A stretch of 64,000 bases of DNA from CALGLS01 sp965222105. Its GTDB lineage: Bacteria; Bacteroidota; Bacteroidia; Chitinophagales; Saprospiraceae. Below are positions 51,562-57,899 of the stretch, piece by piece. The stretch spans positions 62,001 through 126,000 of the forward strand of contig CBDCTQ010000075.1 of NCBI GenBank assembly GCA_965222105.1, written 5' to 3'. Made by a program: the position numbers and the translations under genes. Numbering within the stretch: position 1 is the stretch's first letter; every line of letters starts with the position of its first letter. The notes under the pieces are model-generated. The model was given only the letters and a program-made list of their open reading frames with translations. It did not search any database and was not told the origin of the DNA.

Positions 51562-51610
51562 AAAACGGAGGTAATAGGACCTTTGGAAAATATTACCCTC
51601 CGTTTTTTTT
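51562..51610 (+). terminator. Strong intrinsic terminator immediately before a GH16 start codon
   Basis: AAAACGGAGGTAATA at 51562-51576 pairs with TATTACCCTCCGTTTT at 51591-51606 (one bulged base); a 14-nt loop lies between and T residues run to 51610. The GH16 ATG is only 17 bp further on. It ends the SusCD-lipoprotein transcript, or it acts as an attenuator for the GH16 gene if transcription starts upstream of it. Confidence 0.75.
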
Positions 51611-51627
51611 AAATCAAAACACAACAT

Positions 51628-52839
51628 ATGATTGAGTCATTAAGAACTAACAAGTGGCAGGCATTTCATCTCCTCAGTCTGCTTCTTTTTTTCTCCGCCT
51701 GTTCTTCCAAAGAAGACGATGGCACCACCCCCACCGATGAGGAAGTACGCATATCCATCCAGGACCTTTCCATCAACGAAGGAAATGACGATTCCAATAT
51801 TTTTGTTCGCTTACAGCTAAACAGGGAATCCGATCAATCGATCACTGCGCACATCCGCTCCATTGATGCTTTGGCAGAAGCCAACACCGATTACACACCT
51901 TTCGACAATGTATCCATCGTTTTTGAACCCGGCGATAAACACAAAGATCACCAATTAACCATTAAAGGGGACGATGAGTTTGAAGAGGAGGAGTACTTTG
52001 AAGTAGTCATCAGCAGCGTCGACGGGCCCGCCACCATCGACAAGGGAACGGCACGGATCACCATCATCAACGACGATGTGGCCAACACACCGCTGGTGAT
52101 CCCCACCACCGGCTACTCCACTCCCGACGAATATCCCAACATGACCCTGATCTGGCAAGACGAATTCGAAGCCTCGTCGGTCGATGAAAACTACTGGACT
52201 TTCGAGATCGGACATGGCAACGACGGCTGGGGCAATAACGAACTCCAATTCTACAAAAAAGAAAATACTTCTGTTGTAGACGGCCATCTGGTCATTGAGG
52301 CCCGTAAGGAGATCAGCGGCAGCCCATACACCTCCTCCAGAATGATCACCAAAGATAAGTTTGACTTTAAGTTCGGACGAGTGGACATTCGCGCTGCACT
52401 GCCCACCGGTCAAGGCCTGTGGCCCGCGCTTTGGATGCTGGGAAGCAACTTTTCTTCTGTTGGCTGGCCTGCTTGCGGCGAAATAGACATCATGGAAATA
52501 CTCGGCCATCAACCCAACAAGCTCTATGGTACCGCTCACTGGGCGGATTCCAACAATGCGCACGCATCTTTTGCTGGCGACACCACTCTGCCCTCCGGCA
52601 ACTTCCACGAAGCATTCCACGTCTTTTCCATCATTTGGGATGAAAACCAGATCAGATGGCTCCTCGACGATGTGCAATATCATGTGATGGATATTTCAAT
52701 TGCACAAGTGAGTGAACTGAGGAATAATCAATTTTTCATTTTCAACGTAGCCGTGGGTGGCAATTGGCCCGGCTCGCCAGATGCCTCCACCGTATTTCCG
52801 CAAAGGATGATCGTCGACTATATCCGGGTTTTTCAGTAA
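51628..52839 (+). CDS. GH16 beta-glucanase (laminarinase-like) lipoprotein with Calx-beta domain
   Basis: 403 residues. Lipobox FFSAC gives Cys25. A Calx-beta-like domain follows at about 40-150 (SINEGNDDSNIFVRLQL, ANTDYTPF, EEEEYFEVVIS, GTARITIINDD). The GH16 domain at about 170-403 carries the catalytic motif GEIDIMEI, with Glu285 as nucleophile, Asp287 and Glu290 as acid/base, plus GLWPALWML and the C-terminal FNVAVGGNWPG and VDYIRVFQ. Family knowledge: this GH16 type (laminarinase-like) cleaves beta-1,3- or mixed-linkage glucans by a retaining mechanism. The lipid anchor implies action at the outer membrane next to SusCD. A strong terminator immediately upstream suggests separate control. 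Confidence 0.9.
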   Translation: MIESLRTNKWQAFHLLSLLLFFSACSSKEDDGTTPTDEEVRISIQDLSINEGNDDSNIFVRLQLNRESDQSITAHIRSIDALAEANTDYTPFDNVSIVFEPGDKHKDHQLTIKGDDEFEEEEYFEVVISSVDGPATIDKGTARITIINDDVANTPLVIPTTGYSTPDEYPNMTLIWQDEFEASSVDENYWTFEIGHGNDGWGNNELQFYKKENTSVVDGHLVIEARKEISGSPYTSSRMITKDKFDFKFGRVDIRAALPTGQGLWPALWMLGSNFSSVGWPACGEIDIMEILGHQPNKLYGTAHWADSNNAHASFAGDTTLPSGNFHEAFHVFSIIWDENQIRWLLDDVQYHVMDISIAQVSELRNNQFFIFNVAVGGNWPGSPDASTVFPQRMIVDYIRVFQ

Positions 52840-52882
52840 GGCTCGCTCTAAAAATAAATTGTCGTTGTAACCAACCATTTTC

Positions 52883-52969
52883 ATGAAACAAAAAAGAACC
52901 ACTCTTTTATTGTTAGGGGATCGTTGTAGGCTGCTTGTGCCAAATGCCGTAAAAGGAGGGCTGTTATGA
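52883..52969 (+). CDS. Small ORF (28 aa) coupled to the downstream GH16 gene
   Basis: ATG at 52883 begins MKQKRTTLLLLGDRC and ends at TGA 52967-52969, overlapping the GH16 ATG by the classic ATGA. The first residues look like the start of a lipoprotein signal peptide, the rest does not. It may be a leader peptide, a truncated gene remnant, or chance. No homology can be claimed. Confidence 0.25.
   Translation: MKQKRTTLLLLGDRCRLLVPNAVKGGLL
52950..52968 (+). promoter_or_regulatory. Unusually strong Shine-Dalgarno before the second GH16 gene
   Basis: AAAAGGAGGG ends five bases before the ATG at 52966. Most genes in this window lack a purine-rich Shine-Dalgarno, as is usual in Bacteroidota, so this one stands out. 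It fixes the start codon and would favour re-initiation after the small upstream ORF. Confidence 0.55.
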
Positions 52970-53856
52970 AGTTGCTCTCGTCTTTACTGGTGTTGGCCGT
53001 CTGTGCCGTTCTGGCCTTCTTCTTTGGGTTCCATCCAAAGCAGGACCTCCTCCAGCCTAAAGAACACAGGTCGCTATTAGTGTGGGCCGACGAATTTGAA
53101 GTCGATGGCCTGCCCGATCCCGGCAAATGGGGTTATGATGTGGGAGACGGTTGCGATCTGCCCTGTGGCTGTGGTTGGGGCAACGGCGAATTGCAATACT
53201 ATACCCATGCCCAAAAAGAAAATGCACGGATAGAGAACGGCCACCTCATCATCACGGCCCAAAAGGGTTCGCCACATGAAGAAGCAGGAAAAAAAAGAGT
53301 GCTACCCACCTATACCTCAGCACGGCTGGTGTCGAAACACAAAGGGGATTGGAAATACGGCCGCATTGCCGTAAAGGCAAAATTGCCCCGAGGGCGAGGT
53401 ACCTGGCCGGCCATCTGGATGCTTCCAACGGAAAATACCTACGGAGGCTGGCCCAAAAGCGGTGAGATCGACATAATGGAACACCGCGGCTTCACCTCCG
53501 ACTCTATATTCGGCACCATACATACCGAAAGCTATAATGGAATGACCGCCAACCAGATCGGTGGCAGCATTTACCTACCCTCCGCGGAAAACCAGTTCCA
53601 TGTTTACAGCATTAAATGGACCGAAAACGCCATACACTGGTATGTCGACGACCTGCTTTATTTTAGTTACAAAAAACAACAAACGGATTACAAGATCTGG
53701 CCCTTCGACCAGCCGTTCCACCTGGTGATGAACCTGGCAGTGGGCGGGCATTGGGGCGACAGCACCGGTGAAATCGATCCCGACATCTGGCCCCAGGAAA
53801 TGGTGGTGGATTATGTGCGGGTGTATGGCCTGGCGGAGGAGGGCTCCGGTGGTTGA
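52966..53856 (+). CDS. GH16 laminarinase-like beta-glucanase
   Basis: 296 residues with an N-terminal hydrophobic segment (LLSSLLVLAVCAVLAFFFG) that is either a signal peptide or an anchor; there is no clear lipobox. The whole remaining length is a single GH16 domain: WADEFEVDGLPDPGKW, GWGNGELQYYT, RGTWPAIWMLP, the catalytic motif GEIDIMEH with Glu167, Asp169 and Glu172, and NLAVGGHWGDSTG. Family knowledge: an endo-beta-1,3-glucanase of the laminarinase type is most likely. It lies 126 bp after the first GH16 gene, in the same direction. A paired lipid-anchored and soluble or periplasmic GH16 would allow two-step cleavage (inference). Confidence 0.9.
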   Translation: MKLLSSLLVLAVCAVLAFFFGFHPKQDLLQPKEHRSLLVWADEFEVDGLPDPGKWGYDVGDGCDLPCGCGWGNGELQYYTHAQKENARIENGHLIITAQKGSPHEEAGKKRVLPTYTSARLVSKHKGDWKYGRIAVKAKLPRGRGTWPAIWMLPTENTYGGWPKSGEIDIMEHRGFTSDSIFGTIHTESYNGMTANQIGGSIYLPSAENQFHVYSIKWTENAIHWYVDDLLYFSYKKQQTDYKIWPFDQPFHLVMNLAVGGHWGDSTGEIDPDIWPQEMVVDYVRVYGLAEEGSGG

Positions 53857-54010
53857 CTTCTACGCTTAGACTGTACCTGTTCATTTTGCCGAAAGGCATA
53901 AGAGATTTAATCGGATTTTGCGGCAGAATCTTTTTACGAATTCCTTTAGAGAATCAGCACGTACTTCAAACTCCATAAGAGTGGGGTGGCTCGCTTTTGG
54001 CCCCGCTTCG

Positions 54011-54046
54011 TCTGAAGACAGGTCTGAAGACAGGTCTGAAGACAGG
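54011..54046. repeat. Three tandem copies of a 12-bp unit (TCTGAAGACAGG)
   Basis: The unit is repeated three times without change in the gap between the GH16 gene and the doc toxin. It keeps both overlapping small reading frames open, giving a Ser-Asp-Leu-type tripled peptide on the minus strand, but neither frame is convincing as a gene. Confidence 0.8.
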
Positions 54047-54061
54047 TTCAATTTATCGATT

Positions 54062-54075
54062 CCGATAGCTATCGG
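54062..54075. repeat. 14-bp palindrome CCGATAGCTATCGG
   Basis: A perfect palindrome just downstream of the doc stop codon, 15 bp before it on the plus strand. No T tract is adjacent on the toxin strand. Similar short palindromes are, to my memory, frequent between genes in Bacteroidota; it may serve as a 3' hairpin for the toxin transcript. Confidence 0.5.
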
Positions 54076-54089
54076 GATGGACAAAGGCT

Positions 54090-54468
54090 TTATTTTTTTT
54101 CTAAATTTTCTTCAATCCAAGATTTGATTTCGTCGAAGCCTAATTTTCCTTTTGCAATCTTTATCACAAACTCATATTTGTCCTTTTCAGTAGCCACAAT
54201 GTCAGAATTCGATTTGAGTAGAGTCAGCCGCATTAAAATATAGCCTGTCCTTTTATTGCCGTCTGAAAATGGATGGTTCTTGACAATACTTTCAATTATT
54301 GCTGCTGCCTTATCTATTGCACTGGGGTATAAATCTTTTCCATCAGAAAGTTGCATTTGGTCTTTGAATGGCAGACTCAAGAAGATTCATATCTCTCACT
54401 CCATAACTTCCACCAAATTTATCAATCGCTAATTCGTGGATTATGAGGGCTTCTTTGAGAGTTATCAT
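54090..54468 (-). pseudogene. Doc (death-on-curing/Fic-fold) toxin, interrupted by a frameshift
   Basis: Reading from ATG at 54468 gives MITLKEALIIHELAIDKFGG, YGVRDMNLLESAIQRPNATF and then a TGA at the junction. The next frame continues DGKDLYPSAIDKAAAIIESI and HPFSDGNKRTGYILMRL to the stop at 54090. The joined sequence matches the Doc family end to end, with the Fic-type motif HPFxDGNKRT intact. One extra base (A54345 on the plus strand) explains the break. Family knowledge: Doc phosphorylates EF-Tu and blocks translation until neutralised by its antitoxin. The ATG overlaps the antitoxin stop by ATGA. Either the toxin is inactivated or the base is a sequence error. Confidence 0.8.
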
Positions 54469-54650
54469 TGTGCCAATTTTTTGAGTAATTCAGCATCTTC
54501 TTCAAAAATTTTCTTTATCAAGTTCGCTGTTTCCAATTGCTCAACCGTTGTCTTTTCAACTTGACGTAAATATTCAAGAATTGGCTTCAACTGATTTTCA
54601 GGAAGTTTTAAAATTATTTGATTTATCTGAGTTCTTATTTGACTTTCCAT
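54465..54650 (-). CDS. Putative antitoxin of the Doc module
   Basis: 61 residues, highly charged and helical (NQIILKLPENQLKPILEYL, VEKTTVEQLETANLIKKIF). Its stop codon overlaps the Doc start by 4 bp, the classic arrangement in type II toxin-antitoxin operons with the antitoxin first. The sequence is not an obvious Phd; it resembles the small Leu-rich proteins that accompany Doc in many Bacteroidota. A TAAATTTG box lies 17 bp upstream. The antitoxin role is inferred from position, size and overlap. Confidence 0.65.
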   Translation of the reverse strand: MESQIRTQINQIILKLPENQLKPILEYLRQVEKTTVEQLETANLIKKIFEEDAELLKKLAQ

Positions 54651-54667
54651 AATTAAACGATTTTCTC

Positions 54668-54675
54668 CAAATTTA
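54668..54675 (-). promoter_or_regulatory. Candidate -7 box of the toxin-antitoxin operon
   Basis: The minus strand reads TAAATTTG, a full match to TAnnTTTG, 17 bp upstream of the antitoxin ATG. No clear -33 TTG is present at the expected spacing. Confidence 0.35.
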
Positions 54676-55053
54676 CGATTTTCTGTGGGTTTTTTCTCTT
54701 TTTTTCAGTTGAACACCCACGCCCTCAGCAGGCGGTTTTACTATCGACCCGGGGTTTATCTCCCTAAAGGTATTTTCCTTTTACGGGATCAGGCGAGAAA
54801 AACAACGACAATTGCGGCGGGGGCGCCATTCCAAACCACCCATTCTATTTCCTGCAATTTTTGTAACTTCTCAATCCAAAATAAAAAGAAACAGAAATAT
54901 TTCGGAAAAAAGTTAGCTTTACAAAAAAAAGAACTTGTCGGAATTGAGGCGCTTAAAAAGCTACCAAAAAAGAAAGCCAAGTAAACTGAATGAAAACAAA
55001 AATCAAAACATTTTGTGATTTTTTTAAAAAAAAATGACTCATACACCAAAGCA
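54676..55053. other. Intergenic region without a convincing gene
   Basis: Small ORFs exist on both strands (up to about 99 residues) but they are lysine- or phenylalanine-rich by virtue of A/T runs and show no recognisable domain. Sequence before 54830 is more GC-rich, and after 54860 strongly A-rich. The real GH5 start lies at the right border. I see no clear promoter or terminator here. Confidence 0.5.
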
Positions 55054-57786
55054 ATGAATTTCAATTCCAGGCTTTTCGTCGGCAACCTTCTCCTCTGCCT
55101 CTTGCTTTCCTGTATGGCGAGCGGCCAGGGTTATCTGCACACCGAAGGCCCAAACATTGTGGACGCCAACGGCAACAACTACCTGCTCCGGGGCATGGGC
55201 CTGGGTGGTTGGATGTTGCAGGAAGGATATATGTTGCAAACCGCCGGTTTTGCGGCAGCACAATACCAAATCAAAACCAAGATTGAAGAATTGATTGGCC
55301 CGGCAGATACCGACTTGTTTTACAAAGCCTGGCTCGACAACCACGTCCGGAAAATCGACATCGACTCCCTGAAGGCCTGGGGGTTCAATTCCGTGCGGCT
55401 CCCCTTGCACTATAATTTGTTCACCTTACCCATTGAGGACGAACCCGTGGAAGGACAGCATACCTGGCTCAACGAGGGGTTTGAACGCGCCGACAGCCTG
55501 CTGAGCTGGTGCGCTCAAAACGAGATGTACGTCGTACTCGACCTACATGCAGCTCCCGGCGGGCAAGGCTACGAGCAAGCCATCTCCGACTACGACCCCA
55601 CCAAGCCCTCCCTCTGGGAAAGCACCCTCAACCAGGACAAAACGGCGGCGCTCTGGAAAAGGATCGCCCAACACTACGCCGACGAACCCTGGGTGGCGGG
55701 CTACGACCTTCTCAACGAACCCAACTGGGATATCAGCGGCGCCGAACTGCGGGCCTTTTACCAGCGCATTACCGACAGCATCCGAACCGTAGACGATAAC
55801 CACATCCTGTTTATAGAAGGAAACTGGTTTGCCAATGATTTCACCGGACTTACACCTCCCTGGGACAATAATATGGTGTACAGCCCGCACAAATATTGGT
55901 CGTTCAACGATCAGGCGTCTATTCAATGGGTTTTGGACATCCGCAACGCCCACAATGTGCCCTTGTATTTGGGCGAAAGCGGCGAAAACTCCAACACCTG
56001 GTTTCGGGAGGCCATCACCTTGTTGGAAGAACACAACATCGGGTGGGCCTGGTGGCCGATGAAAAAAGTGGAATCGATTTCGGGCCCTTTGTCGGTCGTC
56101 AAATCGGAGGAATACCAAGCCCTGCTAGATTATTGGAACAACGGAGGCACCCCTCCTCCCACCGCCAGTTTTGCGAAAGCGGCCCTGATGGATTTAGCCG
56201 ACAAGCTGAAACTGGAAAATTGCATTTTCCAAAAGGAAGTGATCGACGCCATGTTCCGGCAGGTACAATCGGAAACTGCCATTCCTTACAGAACTCAAAA
56301 CATTCCAGGAATTGTGTACGCCACCGACTTCGACATGGGGGCAGCCGGCATCGCCTATCACGACACCGACCTGGCTAATTACCACGTTACCACCGGAAAT
56401 TTTACTGCCTGGAACAACGGCTGGGCTTACCGCAATGACGGAGTCGACATAGAACCCTCGTCAGACAATGTCAACACCAATGGCTACACAGTGGGATGGG
56501 CGGCCACAGGTGAATGGATGCAGTACGAGGTGGAAGTGGCCTCGGCGTCGTTGTACGATATGGAGGTGCGACTGGCAGCGGGACAAACCGACGGCAAATT
56601 GCGCTTCAGCGTGGACGGAGCCGACCTTTCGGAGAGCGTGGATGTACCCCATACCGGCGGTTGGGATAGCTGGGAAAGCCTGACCATTCCGGACGTCTAC
56701 CTCGATCCATCGAATAAAAAATTGCGGCTGCACATAGACGCCGAAGGCTACAACATCAGCAGTTTTAACTTCATAGAAACCGCCCCCTCCAACAACGTAT
56801 CTACAAAATTCCTTTCTGCGATCACTTTGGATGAAAATACGGTTCAGCTCGGCGTCAACAAACCATTGGCTGGCCCCCTGCCGACTGTTCCTGCCAATTT
56901 TGTGATCTTTGTCGATGGCAATCCGGTATCCATCACCGGTGTTGAACTGAATGCCGTCAATAACCGGCTGGTAACCTTTGCAGTAGACTACGATTTTTCG
57001 CCGGATGAGGAAATAAAAATTTCTTACACCGGCGTGCAGATCATGGGATTCGACAACACCTTGTTGGAAATGTTTGCCCTGAAGCCGGTACAAAATACGG
57101 TGATTGAGGTCCACTCCGTTCCCGGAAAAATAGAAGCAGAGGATTATTTTTTCCAATCGGGCACCCAGTTGGAACCTTGCATGGATGCAGGGGGTGGTCA
57201 AAACGTGGGCTTTCTCGACCCCGGAGACTATCTCGATTATTACATCGACGTGACCCAGGAGGGATTGTATCAGGTTGAATACCGTACTGCCGCTTTGAGC
57301 GAAACGGGAGGGTTGCAATTGCAGTTGATCGACGAAAACGGTGGAGTTACCGTTTTGCACAACGCCGGTTTTGCTCCCACCGGGGGCTGGCAGGACTGGA
57401 CCACCACTTCCCAGACGGCTGCCCTCCTCCAAACGGGGCAACACCACCTCCGCATCGCCATCACCGAACCACTGTTTAACATCAACTGGTTGGCGTTCAG
57501 TTTTTTGACGGCTACCGGCGAACCCAATGATGTTGGCGATCTGCGGGTTTATCCCAATCCCGGGGCAGGGCTCTATCATTTGGAGGCCCGATGGGATGGC
57601 GTTCAAAACGTGGCCGTCTCGGTGTGGAATCTGTATGGTCAGCGGGTCTATTTTCGCTCCTACGACAGCGTATCGGAATTAGTGGAGCCGGTCGACCTCC
57701 AGGGGCAGCCCAGCGGGGTGTATTGGCTGCGGGTGGAAACGGCTGGTGGTTTGATGAACACCTTGCAATTGGTAAAAGGATTCTAA
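55054..57786 (+). CDS. GH5 glycoside hydrolase with two CBM6-like modules and a type A T9SS tail
   Basis: 910 residues from ATG 55054, which starts a proper signal peptide (FVGNLLLCLLLSCMASG); the GTG at 55015 would add 13 unlikely residues. The GH5 domain (about 25-370) has RGMGLGGWMLQEG, WGFNSVRLPLHYN, the acid/base Glu222 in DLLNEPN, and the nucleophile Glu308 in YLGESGEN. Next come a CBM6-like module (about 418-578; VGWAATGEWMQYEVEV), an Ig-like domain (about 580-685), a second CBM6-like module (about 688-820; GKIEAEDYF, FLDPGDYLDYYIDV), and a type A T9SS sorting domain (about 828-910; LRVYPNPGAGLYHLE, GVYWLRVET). Family knowledge: GH5 enzymes cleave beta-glucans or mannans, and CBM6 often binds beta-1,3-glucan. 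Likely a secreted beta-glucanase of the same locus. Confidence 0.9.
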   Translation: MNFNSRLFVGNLLLCLLLSCMASGQGYLHTEGPNIVDANGNNYLLRGMGLGGWMLQEGYMLQTAGFAAAQYQIKTKIEELIGPADTDLFYKAWLDNHVRKIDIDSLKAWGFNSVRLPLHYNLFTLPIEDEPVEGQHTWLNEGFERADSLLSWCAQNEMYVVLDLHAAPGGQGYEQAISDYDPTKPSLWESTLNQDKTAALWKRIAQHYADEPWVAGYDLLNEPNWDISGAELRAFYQRITDSIRTVDDNHILFIEGNWFANDFTGLTPPWDNNMVYSPHKYWSFNDQASIQWVLDIRNAHNVPLYLGESGENSNTWFREAITLLEEHNIGWAWWPMKKVESISGPLSVVKSEEYQALLDYWNNGGTPPPTASFAKAALMDLADKLKLENCIFQKEVIDAMFRQVQSETAIPYRTQNIPGIVYATDFDMGAAGIAYHDTDLANYHVTTGNFTAWNNGWAYRNDGVDIEPSSDNVNTNGYTVGWAATGEWMQYEVEVASASLYDMEVRLAAGQTDGKLRFSVDGADLSESVDVPHTGGWDSWESLTIPDVYLDPSNKKLRLHIDAEGYNISSFNFIETAPSNNVSTKFLSAITLDENTVQLGVNKPLAGPLPTVPANFVIFVDGNPVSITGVELNAVNNRLVTFAVDYDFSPDEEIKISYTGVQIMGFDNTLLEMFALKPVQNTVIEVHSVPGKIEAEDYFFQSGTQLEPCMDAGGGQNVGFLDPGDYLDYYIDVTQEGLYQVEYRTAALSETGGLQLQLIDENGGVTVLHNAGFAPTGGWQDWTTTSQTAALLQTGQHHLRIAITEPLFNINWLAFSFLTATGEPNDVGDLRVYPNPGAGLYHLEARWDGVQNVAVSVWNLYGQRVYFRSYDSVSELVEPVDLQGQPSGVYWLRVETAGGLMNTLQLVKGF

Positions 57787-57832
57787 GACAGCTATCCCGC
57801 CAATTGCCTCGGAATCGACAAAAGCAATCTCC

Positions 57833-57860
57833 TTCTCTACCGTTTATCGCCCTATCTTTG
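57833..57860 (+). promoter_or_regulatory. Candidate promoter of the CotH gene
   Basis: TATCTTTG at 57853-57860 matches the Bacteroidota -7 box TAnnTTTG exactly and lies 39 bp upstream of the ATG at 57900. The -33 element is weak (TTC at 57833-57835, 17-nt spacing). Confidence 0.45.
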
Positions 57861-57899
57861 TGGTATCGCGCTCCTCATCAATTACTACAAAACTGTGTC

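Noticed and set aside
53881..54127. Overlapping small ORFs on both strands around the 12-bp triple repeat.
   Set aside because: Both are kept open by the tandem repeat; they overlap the GH16 downstream region and the doc 3' end and show no recognisable domain.
54685..55085. ORFs of about 98-99 residues on both strands between the antitoxin and GH5 genes.
   Set aside because: Composition is driven by A/T runs (poly-Lys or poly-Phe) and no domain is seen; neither has a convincing start region.
57591..57899. CotH protein starting at 57591 inside the GH5 gene.
   Set aside because: The upstream 103 residues are Arg/Gly-rich out-of-frame sequence of the GH5 tail, while ATG 57900 starts a typical signal peptide after a TATCTTTG box.
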